Positions 16,410 to 25,254 of a DNA stretch of 64,000 nt are shown here, piece by piece. The notes beneath the pieces are model-generated. The model worked only from the letters and a program-made list of their open reading frames with translations, was not told where the DNA came from and did no database searches. Made by a program: the position numbers and the translations under genes. The stretch is from Paenimyroides baculatum (lineage in GTDB: Bacteria; Bacteroidota; Bacteroidia; Flavobacteriales; Flavobacteriaceae): contig NZ_VWSG01000004.1 in assembly GCF_008629655.1 (NCBI RefSeq), forward strand, positions 1 to 64,000. Direction: 5' to 3'. Position 1 is the stretch's first letter, and each line of letters begins with the position of its first letter.

Positions 16410-17065
16410 TTATTTTCTATCTAAATCTGTAATCAAAAGTGCGTTGTCTAATTTCAATTGATGTAAAAGCTTTTCTGTTTCGGCTAGTTTAGGATTTTGC
16501 TTTAGTAGCTCATATTCCTCTGTTGTAATACCAATCATCTGTAGAAACTGAACTTCTCCGTGTGGAGTTTGAATTTTACCTAGTTCCGGATCTAATACAA
16601 AGGCAATTGCTGTTAAATTGGTATCGTAATCTAAACGAATTGGACTGTTGGTGGGAATAAAATGAAACTCTTCGAACCATTTTCCTGTTTCAAAAACGTA
16701 GCGTGCTAAATTTTGCATTAGGTTCATAGCCCAATTAAAATCGTCACCTTCTTTCTTTTTTAATCTAAAAGTAAATTCAAATCCGTATTTACTAAATTCT
16801 TTTCCCGCACTTTCTTCATCATAATACAATTCCGAAAGTCCGTAAGAAACAATATGTTAACAATATGTTAATGGTCTTCTTGGTTTTGACTTTCATAAAC
16901 ACTTATACCATCAAGCGGATCTTTTCCACCCAGCATATACTTTATTATTGTGCCAAAATGCTGTGGTTCTTGTTGCCCATAAATTTCATTTACTTTTTCA
17001 TCGATCGACAGCCAGCCTACTGCATCATCTTCGGTAAATTTTTGTTTATAATCTTCTAAATTTAT
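16410..17065 (-). pseudogene. Suppressor-of-fused (SUFU) domain protein, broken
   Basis: Conceptual translation covers a SUFU-family protein in two pieces. The N-terminal piece starts NLEDYKQKFTEDDAVGWL, runs through GGKDPLDGISVYE and ends QNQEDH then a TAA. The C-terminal piece restarts in another frame with SELYYDEESAGKEFSKYGFE and runs to 16410. The break is an 11-bp tandem duplication (16849-16859 / 16860-16870). Removing one copy restores the frame for the whole 645-bp gene but still leaves an in-frame TAA. The expected initiator is ATA at 17063-17065 and no ATG precedes it in frame. From 16829 a 139-residue C-terminal fragment is still open. SUFU domains in bacteria are of unknown role. 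Confidence 0.8.
16849..16870. repeat. 11-bp tandem duplication inside the SUFU gene
   Basis: ACAATATGTTA occurs twice without a gap (16849-16859 and 16860-16870). The insertion of 11 bases shifts the reading frame by two. Confidence 0.9.
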
Positions 17066-17117
17066 TTTTTTACATAATTAGTATTTATCCTAAATATAAC
17101 AAAATCAATAATATGAA

Positions 17118-17150
17118 CAAAAAAACAGCCGTAAAAAAACGGCTGTTTGA
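17118..17150 (-). terminator. Terminator of etfBA
   Basis: Arms 17123-17132 and 17139-17148 (AAACAGCCGT / ACGGCTGTTT). On the minus strand they are followed by a T-run. It lies just past the etfA stop at 17172. Confidence 0.8.
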
Positions 17151-17171
17151 ATATAATATTTAAAGAAAATC

Positions 17172-18140
17172 TTAGTTGTTATTCGCTTTGAATTCTTTTA
17201 ACTTTTTTGTTAATTCAGGTAAAATTTGGAATGCATCACCAACAATTCCATAATCGGCAACTTTAAAGAAAGGCGCTTCTGGATCTGTGTTGATAACCAC
17301 TTTTACTTTTGATGCGTTGATACCCGCAATGTGCTGAATTGCACCAGAAATACCAACTGCAATATATAAGTTTGATGCTACTGGTTTTCCTGTTTGACCA
17401 ACGTGTTCAGAGTGAGGTCTCCAATCTAAATCCGAAACCGGTTTAGAACAAGCTGTTGCTGCTCCTAAAACGCTCGCCAATTCTTCGATCATTCCCCAGT
17501 TTTCAGGTCCTTTTAAACCACGACCACCAGAAACCACGATTTCAGCATCGGCAATAGAAACTTGTCCTGATGCTTTTTCCTGACTTTGAATGTGGATATT
17601 AAAATCGGCATCGTTCAAACTTACTGCGAAATCTTCTGTCGATGCTGCCCCAGATGCTTCAGCCAAACCAAATGAGTTTTTAGCCAATGCAATTACTTTC
17701 ACGTCTGAAGTTAATTCTGTAACGTTAAATCCTTTGCTAGAAAAAGCATTACGCTTAACTTGGAATGGACTTGTTGAAACTGGTAACGCTACAACGTTTG
17801 ATGCATAACCAGCATCTAAACCAACTGCAACGATTGGTGCCAAGTATAAAGAATCGGTAGTTGATGATAAAACAACAACTTTTGCGCCTTCTTTTTGTGC
17901 TGCTTGTTTAACAACATCGGCATACGCTTTTGCGTTAAACTTGTCTAATTTACTATCGGTTACTTTTAGTACTTTATCAACACCGTATTTTCCTAATTCA
18001 GAAACATCACCAGCATTAACTGCAACTGCCGTAAGTGTTGTTCCTAATGATTCTGCTACTTTTTTTGCATAAGAAGCTAATTCTAAAGCTACTTTTTTAA
18101 ATTTACCTTCTGCAAACTCTGTATATATTAAAACTGACAT
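17172..18140 (-). CDS. etfA: Electron transfer flavoprotein subunit alpha
   Basis: 322 aa. The N-terminal ~190 residues form the ETF nucleotide-binding-like domain. The C-terminal FAD-binding domain carries VSGGRGLKGPENWG, GAATACSKPVSDLDW, HSEHVGQTGK, YIAVGISGAIQHIAG and VVINTDPEAPFFKVADYGIVGD. With EtfB it passes electrons from acyl-CoA dehydrogenases to the quinone pool. It lies 29 bases downstream of etfB in the same transcript. Confidence 0.97.
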   Translation of the reverse strand: MSVLIYTEFAEGKFKKVALELASYAKKVAESLGTTLTAVAVNAGDVSELGKYGVDKVLKVTDSKLDKFNAKAYADVVKQAAQKEGAKVVVLSSTTDSLYLAPIVAVGLDAGYASNVVALPVSTSPFQVKRNAFSSKGFNVTELTSDVKVIALAKNSFGLAEASGAASTEDFAVSLNDADFNIHIQSQEKASGQVSIADAEIVVSGGRGLKGPENWGMIEELASVLGAATACSKPVSDLDWRPHSEHVGQTGKPVASNLYIAVGISGAIQHIAGINASKVKVVINTDPEAPFFKVADYGIVGDAFQILPELTKKLKEFKANNN

Positions 18141-18169
18141 ACTTTTTAAATTTTAAATTGATTTTAGAA

Positions 18170-18916
18170 TTAGATTACTTTAGCTTCGTTGTGTAATAAG
18201 TTAATCAACTCGTCTAAATTATCAGGGCTGATTAATTTTACTGCCGATTTTGGTGCAGGTTTTTCAAACTTTACCGCTTTTGTTTTAGCATCTGCAGCAA
18301 CCGGTTCTAAAACGTTTAATGCTTTAGTACGAGCTGTCATAATTCCGCGCATGTTTGGAATACGTAAATCTTTTTCTTCAACAATACCTTTTTGTCCGCC
18401 AATTACCAATGGTAAATTAGTAGTTAATGTTTCTTTACCACCGTCGATCTCACGAACCAAAGTTGCATTAGATCCATCAACCTCGACACCTACGCAAGAA
18501 TTCACAAAATTAAATCCTAATAAAGATGCCAACATTCCCGGAACCATTCCACCATTATAATCTAACGATTCTTTTCCACAAATAACTACATCATAACTAC
18601 CTGCTTTTACAACTTCTGCCAACTGTTTTGCAACAGAAAAACCATCGGTTGGAACTGCATTTACACGGATAGCTTCATCGGCACCAATTGCCAATGCTTT
18701 ACGAATAGTAGCTTCTGTATCGGCTCCACCAACGTTTACAACAGTTACGTGAGCTCCTTGTTTTTCCTTAAACCAAATTGCGCGTGTTAAACCAAATTCA
18801 TCATTAGGATTAATTACAAATTGAACACCGTTTGTATCAAATTCCGTATCACCGTTTGTGAAGTTAATCTTTGCAGTAGTATCAGGCACATGGCTGATGC
18901 AAACTAATATTTTCAT
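18170..18916 (-). CDS. etfB: Electron transfer flavoprotein subunit beta
   Basis: 248 aa. ETF beta fold with MKILVCISHVPDTTAKI at the start, FVINPNDEFGLTRAIWFKE (substrate recognition region), GKESLDYNGGMVPGMLASLLG and REIDGGKETL. It binds AMP as a structural cofactor in known family members and docks on dehydrogenases. First gene of etfB-etfA. Confidence 0.97.
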   Translation of the reverse strand: MKILVCISHVPDTTAKINFTNGDTEFDTNGVQFVINPNDEFGLTRAIWFKEKQGAHVTVVNVGGADTEATIRKALAIGADEAIRVNAVPTDGFSVAKQLAEVVKAGSYDVVICGKESLDYNGGMVPGMLASLLGFNFVNSCVGVEVDGSNATLVREIDGGKETLTTNLPLVIGGQKGIVEEKDLRIPNMRGIMTARTKALNVLEPVAADAKTKAVKFEKPAPKSAVKLISPDNLDELINLLHNEAKVI

Positions 18917-18953
18917 TTATTTTACGTTTTTTAGATTAATTCTTAATTAGCTA

Positions 18954-18980
18954 CGAAGATAAAAAAAATTTCAAATAACA
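18954..18980 (-). promoter_or_regulatory. Possible promoter of etfBA
   Basis: On the minus strand TTG (complement of 18978-18980), 16 bases, then TATCTTCG (complement of 18954-18961), one mismatch to TAnnTTTG. The spacer is short, so this is a weak match. Confidence 0.35.
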
Positions 18981-19085
18981 ATACTATGCGTGCATATAAA
19001 TTATTTCTTAAAATTTTAATATTACTATCTAATCTTCTTCTGAATAGGCTATCTTTACTATACCTGAAAAATAACTTTTTATAGA

Positions 19086-19694
19086 ATGATCTTATTAAAA
19101 AACGTTTGTTTAACCGCATTTTTATTAACAACAACCATTGGTTTTTCACAGGAAACAGATGTAAAATCGATTGCTAAAAAGTTTATGCCGAAAAACAGCA
19201 GTCTGGCTCATGCGGTTATAGAAACATCGGTTTGGGATTTTCCAAAAGCTGCTATTGTTTTTTACACCGAAGATCTTACGCACGAATACAAGGATATTGT
19301 TTACGAAAGACAGGCTGTGAATGGTTATTTTATTTGGAACGATGGAAAAACGGACAGAAAAATTCTGATTGATCATTTTGAAGATGATAATGTGGATACC
19401 AAAATTTTAAGCATATTTTTTGACAATGCCGATAATGACAAACAAAAAGAATTGATTATTTTAACGGCAAACACGCATCGTTTACAATATTTATACGATG
19501 GTACTGAATACGGCGTTTATATTTATGACGATATTTCGATAAAGAATGTTCCTGAAAAATTCACTTTGTTGAGCAACCCGAAATTCGATATTTTTAATCA
19601 GAATTTTGAAGGATTTCAAGACGATAAAAATCATAAAGCAAAATTTAAAACTGCCGATGCTATTAAAAAAGAACTTAAAAAACTTGGATTTTAA
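19086..19694 (+). CDS. Secreted protein of unknown function
   Basis: 202 aa with signal peptide (about 1-22, ending IGFSQ). The mature part contains AIVFYTEDLTHEYKDIVYE and a segment rich in acidic residues (DHFEDDNVDTKILSIFFDNADND) followed by KQKELIILTANTHRLQYLYDG. No catalytic motif stands out and no family is recognised. The stop is 3 bases before the next ATG, so it is coupled to the following lipoprotein gene. Confidence 0.68.
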   Translation: MILLKNVCLTAFLLTTTIGFSQETDVKSIAKKFMPKNSSLAHAVIETSVWDFPKAAIVFYTEDLTHEYKDIVYERQAVNGYFIWNDGKTDRKILIDHFEDDNVDTKILSIFFDNADNDKQKELIILTANTHRLQYLYDGTEYGVYIYDDISIKNVPEKFTLLSNPKFDIFNQNFEGFQDDKNHKAKFKTADAIKKELKKLGF

Positions 19695-19697
19695 ACT

Positions 19698-20528
19698 ATG
19701 AAAAAGACCTATTATTTATTACTGACTTTATTGGTTTTTGCCTGCAACAAAAAAGCAGACGAAACTAAAACCATCACTAATTCTTCGACAGAAAACAATA
19801 AAACCGCTGAAAAAACCGACACTGTTGATTTATCGGCAGAAGAAAACAAATTGCTAAAAATTCATAATAATATTTCCAACTCAATGGGAAATATGCGAAA
19901 CGACAGTTTGCTTGCGTCAAGCAGCCAGCAGTTTTCCGATTCGTTATCCTATTTAATTAAGAACAACAACAGCACGTTGAATTATCCGTTTGAAAAATTG
20001 CAGAAAGAAAATGCTTTGAAAATGGCAACATCGGCAGATAAAAAACTCCGCGTTTACAGCTGGGATAATAATTCGGGTGGAACCATGCGTTTTTTTAATC
20101 AGATTTATCAGTTTGATGCCAATGGAAATATCACCGTTAATGAAAGTCTGGCATCGAATGATTCGCAAGCCTATTTTTCAAAGATTTATACCGTTCAAAA
20201 TAAAAGCAACGAAAGTATTTATTTGGTAATTTCAAACAGCATCCTTTCAAGTAAATATTCTGTTCAACACATTAATGCTTATAAAATTGGTACAGAAAAT
20301 TTACAAAGCGCAGCCGTTTTTAAAACAAAAACCAACACATTGGATAAAATTTCGGTTGAATACGATTTTTTCAGCGTAGTTGACAGACCAGAACGTCCGG
20401 TTGAATTAATTACCTTGGAGAATAATACGCTGAAAATTTCTTTGGTTGATGACAAGCAAAATGTTACCAGCAAAAATTTAATCTACGAATGGAACGGCGA
20501 TGTATTTATATATAAAGGTGTAAAGTAA
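19698..20528 (+). CDS. Lipoprotein of unknown function
   Basis: 276 aa. Lipoprotein signal MKKTYYLLLTLLVFAC with Cys16, then a Lys/Thr/Glu-rich linker (about 18-50). The C-terminal ~180 residues are beta-rich (LRVYSWDNNSGGTMRFFNQIYQF, IYLVISNSILSSKY, FIYKGVK). Such 'SWDN..GT' patterns are seen in flavobacterial proteins of unknown role. It is probably cotranscribed with the preceding secreted protein gene. Confidence 0.68.
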   Translation: MKKTYYLLLTLLVFACNKKADETKTITNSSTENNKTAEKTDTVDLSAEENKLLKIHNNISNSMGNMRNDSLLASSSQQFSDSLSYLIKNNNSTLNYPFEKLQKENALKMATSADKKLRVYSWDNNSGGTMRFFNQIYQFDANGNITVNESLASNDSQAYFSKIYTVQNKSNESIYLVISNSILSSKYSVQHINAYKIGTENLQSAAVFKTKTNTLDKISVEYDFFSVVDRPERPVELITLENNTLKISLVDDKQNVTSKNLIYEWNGDVFIYKGVK

Positions 20529-20538
20529 AAATCGGAAA

Positions 20539-20850
20539 TCAACCAACTAACCATCCAAGAATCATATTTCTCACCGAAATTAATAAAACTATCAACCAAG
20601 GAGTTAGTGAAAAAACAAGTACAATTAAGTATTTGGATTTTAATCTGAAATTATCTGAATACCATAAATACAAACCTGCAAACGGAAATATAAACGTAAA
20701 AAAGGCAAAAAGCATCAATAATATAGTTAACCCGACACCAGGGTCGTCTAACACATTACTAAATGATGAAAGAACAAAGAAGGCTAACCATAATAAGGTA
20801 AAAATTGTTGTTATAATTGTTAATAAAAAAGATTGTCTTTTTTTATCCAT
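20539..20850 (-). CDS. Small three-helix membrane protein
   Basis: 103 aa with three predicted transmembrane helices (about 9-29, 39-61 and 73-93). The N-terminus is basic (MDKKRQ), suggesting it is cytoplasmic. No motif recognised. It converges on the lipoprotein gene ending at 20528 with only 10 bases between the stops. Confidence 0.6.
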   Translation of the reverse strand: MDKKRQSFLLTIITTIFTLLWLAFFVLSSFSNVLDDPGVGLTILLMLFAFFTFIFPFAGLYLWYSDNFRLKSKYLIVLVFSLTPWLIVLLISVRNMILGWLVG

Positions 20851-20996
20851 AACATTTCAAAAAATTAATCTTACAAATTAAAATCATATTTTATTTTTAA
20901 GGATGATTTTTTTTAATTAATCTGTTCACAAATCATTTATAAAATCAATAACATTTTTTTATTCATAAAAATAAAGGCTAACAAATTATAATTTTA

Positions 20997-21004
20997 TATT
21001 TTTG
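20997..21004 (+). promoter_or_regulatory. -7 box of pdhB
   Basis: TATTTTTG, a full TAnnTTTG match, 22 bases before the ATG at 21027. No TTG at -33. Confidence 0.45.
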
Positions 21005-21026
21005 TGCACCTATCAATAATGATATT

Positions 21027-22007
21027 ATGAAAACAATTCAATTTAGAGAGGCTATTTGCGAAGCAATGAGCGAAGAAATGCGCCGCGACTATACAATATA
21101 TTTAATGGGTGAAGAAGTTGCCGAATATAACGGAGCTTACAAAGCCAGTAAAGGAATGTTAGACGAGTTTGGTGCAAAACGTGTTATTGACACACCAATT
21201 GCAGAACTAGGTTTTGCAGGTATTGCAGCAGGTTCGGCTATGAACGGTTTACGCCCTATTGTAGAATTTATGACGTTTAACTTCTCTTTAGTTGGTATCG
21301 ATCAAATTATTAACAACGCAGCAAAAATGCGTCAAATGAGTGGCGGTCAGTTTAACATGCCTATCGTTTTTCGTGGCCCAACAGCATCGGCTGGTCAGTT
21401 AGGTGCTACGCACTCACAAGCTTTTGAAAACTGGTTTGCAAATACTCCGGGGTTAAAAGTTGTAGTTCCATCAAACCCTTATGATGCAAAAGGATTATTA
21501 AAATCTGCAATCCGCGATAACGATCCTGTTATCTTTATGGAATCGGAACAAATGTATGGCGATAAAGGCGAAGTTCCTGAAGGCGAATACACTATTCCGT
21601 TAGGCGTTGCTGATATTAAACGCGAAGGGACCGATGTTACTATTGTATCTTTCGGAAAAATTATCAAAGAAGCTTACATTGCTGCAGACGAATTGGCTAA
21701 AGAAAATATTTCTTGTGAAATCATTGATTTGCGTACTGTTCGCCCAATGGATTATGATTCAATTATTAAATCGGTACAAAAAACAAACCGTTTGGTTGTT
21801 TTAGAAGAAGCTTGGCCGTTTGCATCGGTTGCTTCAGAAATTACCTACATGGTTCAAGAGCGCGCTTTTGATTATTTAGATGCACCTGTACAACGTATCA
21901 CAACTGCCGACACACCTGCGCCTTACTCACCTGTTCTGTTAAAAGAATGGTTGCCAAATGCACAAGATGTTGTAAAAGCTGTTAAAAAAGTTATGTACAA
22001 AAAATAA
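21027..22007 (+). CDS. pdhB: Pyruvate dehydrogenase E1 component subunit beta
   Basis: 326 aa. Transketolase-like beta subunit: MGEEVAEYNGAYKASKGM, DTPIAELGFAGIAAGSAMNGLRP, the FRGPTASAGQLGATHSQ block and the C-terminal EIIDLRTVRPMDYDSIIKSV. It decarboxylates pyruvate with the alpha subunit and thiamine diphosphate. The alpha subunit and E2 genes are not next to it; the only E2 and E1 here belong to 2-oxoglutarate dehydrogenase (44588-48625). A branched-chain 2-oxoacid beta subunit is less likely but not excluded. Confidence 0.9.
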   Translation: MKTIQFREAICEAMSEEMRRDYTIYLMGEEVAEYNGAYKASKGMLDEFGAKRVIDTPIAELGFAGIAAGSAMNGLRPIVEFMTFNFSLVGIDQIINNAAKMRQMSGGQFNMPIVFRGPTASAGQLGATHSQAFENWFANTPGLKVVVPSNPYDAKGLLKSAIRDNDPVIFMESEQMYGDKGEVPEGEYTIPLGVADIKREGTDVTIVSFGKIIKEAYIAADELAKENISCEIIDLRTVRPMDYDSIIKSVQKTNRLVVLEEAWPFASVASEITYMVQERAFDYLDAPVQRITTADTPAPYSPVLLKEWLPNAQDVVKAVKKVMYKK

Positions 22008-22019
22008 TAAAATTTCATT

Positions 22020-22027
22020 TACATTTG
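22020..22027 (+). promoter_or_regulatory. -7 box of the DUF5686 gene, upstream of the terminator hairpin
   Basis: TACATTTG is a full TAnnTTTG match. The expected transcription start (about 22032) falls at the first bases of the terminator stem (22031-22050), so the mRNA would begin with that hairpin. Confidence 0.5.
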
Positions 22028-22030
22028 TAA

Positions 22031-22056
22031 CTCCAACCAAAAGGTTGGAGTTTTTT
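22031..22056 (+). terminator. Terminator of pdhB
   Basis: CTCCAACC (22031-22038), loop AAAA, GGTTGGAG (22043-22050), then six T. It lies 24 bases past the pdhB stop and only 4 bases before the next start codon. Confidence 0.8.
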
Positions 22057-22059
22057 GTT

Positions 22060-24534
22060 ATGAAAAAATTGTTACTCGTTCTTTTTACATTTATAACCTT
22101 ACAAATAGCTGCCCAAACCAAGGTAAGCGGTGTGGTTATCGATGAAAAACAACAACCATTATCTTACACAAGTGTGTACTTTAAAAACACTACAGAGGGC
22201 GTTATTACAAATGAAGATGGTAAGTTTTATCTAGAATCTGCAAGCAAGCAAGATACCTTGGTAATATCTTTTACCGGCTACGACGATGTTTTCTTACCCC
22301 TTACAAAAGCGGTAAATCTCGATTTAAAGATCGAACTAAAAGAAGACACAGTACTTTCAGAGATTAAAATATTTACGGGCAAAACATCAAAGAAAGACAA
22401 TCCTGCGTTAGACATCCTTCGAAAAATCTGGGAGAACCGTCGTAAAAACGGTCTGCATAAATTCGATCAGTACAATTATCAGAAATATGAAAAAATTGAA
22501 TTTGATTTAAATTCTATCGACAGTGCTTACATGAAAAGCAAAATGTTCAAGGGCATGGAATTTATTTTTGATAAAGTTGATACTTCTAAAATTACCGGAA
22601 AAACCTATCTACCAATTTTCATAAACGAACAGGCATCTAATGTTTATGGCGATAATGTATCAAAGCTAAAAAAAGAAATTGTTTCGGGCAACAAGAATTC
22701 CGGGTTCGAGAACAACCAGCACATTATGGCGTTCCTTAAAGATTTGTACGTTGAATACGACATTTACAACAACTACCTGAAATTGTTCGATAAAGATTTT
22801 GTGAGTCCGCTTTCACGTACCGGAATAAACGTTTATAATTATGTGCTGACCGATACGGCTGATATTGATGGCAAAAAATGTTACAACATTGTGTATTACC
22901 CTCGCAGAAAGGGCGAATTAACGTTTAAGGGCGATTTTTGGGTGAACGAAGGTACTTGGGCAATCAAAAAAATAAATATGGCAATCAGCAAAGATGCCAA
23001 TATTAACTGGGTGCGCGATATTTATATTGAACAGGAGTTTGATGTTTTGAACGATTCTGTTTTCCTGCTTACGAAAGATCATTTAATGACCGATTTCAGT
23101 ATCCGCCAGAATGAAAAATCAAAAGGAATGTACGGTAAAAGAACCACGTATTACAAGCAGTTTGAGTTCGATAAAAAGAAACCCGTAAACTTCTATAAAA
23201 GCGAAGTAAACAGTTATAACGAAGCCTTAATGAACCGACCTGATGAGTTTTGGGAAGGATATCGTTTTGAACCTTTATCGGAAGAAGAAAAAGGTATTTA
23301 CACCATGTTAGGCGAACTGAAACAAAACAAACGCTTTCAAACCTACGTGAATTTAGGAACCATTTTGGCGAGCGATTACATACAGATTGGCAATTTTGAT
23401 TACGGACCTATTTTTTCTTCGTTTGGATTTAACGATATTGAAGGTTTCCGTTTAAGAGCCGGCGGTAGAACCTATTTCGGACAAAACGATATGTGGCGTT
23501 TGGAAGGATACACCGCTTATGGTTTTAAAGACGATAAATTTAAGTACGGTATTTCGGGCAGGTTTATGCTTGATAAAGATTCGCGCTTTATTTTCTTCGC
23601 TGGAAACCGTAGAGATGTTGAACAAATCGCCGCTACCCTATCGCCTATTACCGATGTTTTAGGTCGAAGTTTTGCATCGAGTGCATTATTGGCGAGTGGC
23701 GATAATTCTAAATTATCAAACATAAATCTAACATCGGCAGGTTTGGAAATTGAACCTTTAAAGAATTTAAAATTCTCCGCTGCATTCAATTATAAAACGC
23801 TTAAATCGGCATCACCTACTTTTTCTTTGGGATATTATGATGAAGCAGGAGACATTCAAACCGATTTAAATCAATCTGAAATTAATCTTTCGGTTGATTA
23901 TACACCACGCAGAAAAACAGTTGGTTTTGGCGTTGACAGAACCGATGTTGATTACAATTATGCCCGCGTTTTCTTTAATTATTCGTTAGGTGTAAAAGGA
24001 ATGTTGGGCAGCGATTTCGATTATAAAAAGATTCAGCTATTATATCGTCACCCAATATTAGTCGGCGGTTTTGGTAGATTCACACCTACTTTAGAAGCCG
24101 GTAAAACATACGGAACCGTGCCGTTGGGTTTAATGAGCGTGATTCCTGGAAATCAATCATACTTTATTATAGACAACGCGTTTAGCCAAATGAATTATTA
24201 CGAATTTATTACAGATGAATATATTGCGTTGCATTTAGAACACAATTTTAACGGTCGAATTTTCTCTAGAATTCCAGGAATCAGAAAATTAGGCTTACGT
24301 GAATTTGTCGGAATTCGCGGAGTTTGGGGCGATGTTTCTAAAGAAAATGTAGCATTAAACGCATCTAATATTCCATACATTGCACCAAGCGATAAAGTAT
24401 ATTACGAGTATTTTGTAGGCGTGGGCAACATTTTTAAATGCTTAAGAATTGATGTTACTTGGCGCGGAAATTATCTTGAAAATCCCGATGTTCGTAAAAT
24501 GGGTGTAAAAGCTGTGTTCGGTTTTCATTTTTAA
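22060..24534 (+). CDS. DUF5686 outer-membrane protein with carboxypeptidase-like regulatory domain
   Basis: 824 aa from the ATG at 22060, which opens the signal peptide MKKLLLVLFTFITLQIAAQ. A TTG start 15 bases earlier would lie in the terminator hairpin. Residues about 20-100 form a carboxypeptidase-D regulatory-like domain (KVSGVVIDEKQQPLSYTSVY, VITNEDGKFYLES). The rest is the DUF5686 region, a long beta-rich barrel-like sequence ending in a strand with Phe (GVKAVFGFHF). Such proteins are outer-membrane proteins of Bacteroidota without a firmly known function. Confidence 0.82.
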   Translation: MKKLLLVLFTFITLQIAAQTKVSGVVIDEKQQPLSYTSVYFKNTTEGVITNEDGKFYLESASKQDTLVISFTGYDDVFLPLTKAVNLDLKIELKEDTVLSEIKIFTGKTSKKDNPALDILRKIWENRRKNGLHKFDQYNYQKYEKIEFDLNSIDSAYMKSKMFKGMEFIFDKVDTSKITGKTYLPIFINEQASNVYGDNVSKLKKEIVSGNKNSGFENNQHIMAFLKDLYVEYDIYNNYLKLFDKDFVSPLSRTGINVYNYVLTDTADIDGKKCYNIVYYPRRKGELTFKGDFWVNEGTWAIKKINMAISKDANINWVRDIYIEQEFDVLNDSVFLLTKDHLMTDFSIRQNEKSKGMYGKRTTYYKQFEFDKKKPVNFYKSEVNSYNEALMNRPDEFWEGYRFEPLSEEEKGIYTMLGELKQNKRFQTYVNLGTILASDYIQIGNFDYGPIFSSFGFNDIEGFRLRAGGRTYFGQNDMWRLEGYTAYGFKDDKFKYGISGRFMLDKDSRFIFFAGNRRDVEQIAATLSPITDVLGRSFASSALLASGDNSKLSNINLTSAGLEIEPLKNLKFSAAFNYKTLKSASPTFSLGYYDEAGDIQTDLNQSEINLSVDYTPRRKTVGFGVDRTDVDYNYARVFFNYSLGVKGMLGSDFDYKKIQLLYRHPILVGGFGRFTPTLEAGKTYGTVPLGLMSVIPGNQSYFIIDNAFSQMNYYEFITDEYIALHLEHNFNGRIFSRIPGIRKLGLREFVGIRGVWGDVSKENVALNASNIPYIAPSDKVYYEYFVGVGNIFKCLRIDVTWRGNYLENPDVRKMGVKAVFGFHF

Positions 24535-24535
24535 T

Positions 24536-24566
24536 TTGTAAAAAACTGAATTTTAACGTACTTTTG
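24536..24566 (+). promoter_or_regulatory. Promoter of ppa
   Basis: TTG (24536-24538), 20 bases, then TACTTTTG (24559-24566), both elements full matches. The ATG is 32 bases downstream. Confidence 0.7.
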
Positions 24567-24598
24567 CAACCAATTTTGAAATAAAGAAATATACAGAT

Positions 24599-25123
24599 AT
24601 GACAAACGTTGAACAATTCGATGTATTCATCGAAATTCCTGCAGGAAGCAGAAATAAATACGAGTTCGATTTTGATTTAAAAATGATGAGATTCGACCGT
24701 TTATTATTCTCATCAATGAAATACCCAACAGATTACGGTTTTATTCCTGAAACATTGGCTTTAGACAACGATCCGTTAGATGTTTTGGTTTTAACTACAG
24801 AACCTACTATTCCAGGTTTGTTAATGGAAGTTAAGCCAATTGGTGTGTTTTATATGGCTGACGACAAAGGAAACGATGAAAAAATTATCTGTGTACCAAC
24901 CGGTGATCCTTTAATGCGCGAATTAAACGATTTAAGTGATATCAACAAGCACCTTATCAAAGAAATTGAGCATTTCTTTAAAGTATATAAAGATTTAGAA
25001 AACAAGAAAGTTGAAATCAACGGTTTTGGCGATAAAGCTGCAGCCATTGCAATGATTAAAGAATGCCAAGAGCGTTTTGGTCAGTTACCAGCAGAAAAAC
25101 AAAAATCTTTTAGTATAAGATAA
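24599..25123 (+). CDS. ppa: Inorganic pyrophosphatase (family I)
   Basis: 174 aa. Hydrolyses pyrophosphate to drive biosynthesis. Diagnostic blocks: EIPAGSRNKYEFDFDLKMMRFDR near the N-terminus, PTDYGFIPETLALDNDPLDVLVL with the D-x-D-P-x-D metal motif, GDPLMRELNDLSDI and FFKVYKDLENKKVEI. Length matches prokaryotic family I enzymes. Monocistronic, between its own promoter and terminator. Confidence 0.97.
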   Translation: MTNVEQFDVFIEIPAGSRNKYEFDFDLKMMRFDRLLFSSMKYPTDYGFIPETLALDNDPLDVLVLTTEPTIPGLLMEVKPIGVFYMADDKGNDEKIICVPTGDPLMRELNDLSDINKHLIKEIEHFFKVYKDLENKKVEINGFGDKAAAIAMIKECQERFGQLPAEKQKSFSIR

Positions 25124-25127
25124 AACA

Positions 25128-25159
25128 AAAATCCCAAAACATAAGTTTTGGGATTTTTT
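25128..25159 (+). terminator. Terminator of ppa
   Basis: AATCCCAAAAC (25130-25140) pairs with GTTTTGGGATT (25145-25155), followed by a T-run. Confidence 0.85.
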
Positions 25160-25228
25160 GTTCACAGAAAGTTCAAATGTATTTATCTTAATTAAATTCG
25201 TACACTTCTATACTATCTTTATTATAAT

Positions 25229-25236
25229 TATATTTG
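25229..25236 (+). promoter_or_regulatory. -7 box of menG
   Basis: TATATTTG, a full match, 18 bases before the ATG at 25255. No TTG at -33. Confidence 0.45.
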
Positions 25237-25254
25237 TAAAAATTTCAATTTAAA

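Noticed and set aside
18943..19149. Minus-strand 68-codon frame between etfB and a secreted protein gene
   Set aside because: It overlaps the probable etfB promoter and the start of the plus-strand gene, with no conserved motif.
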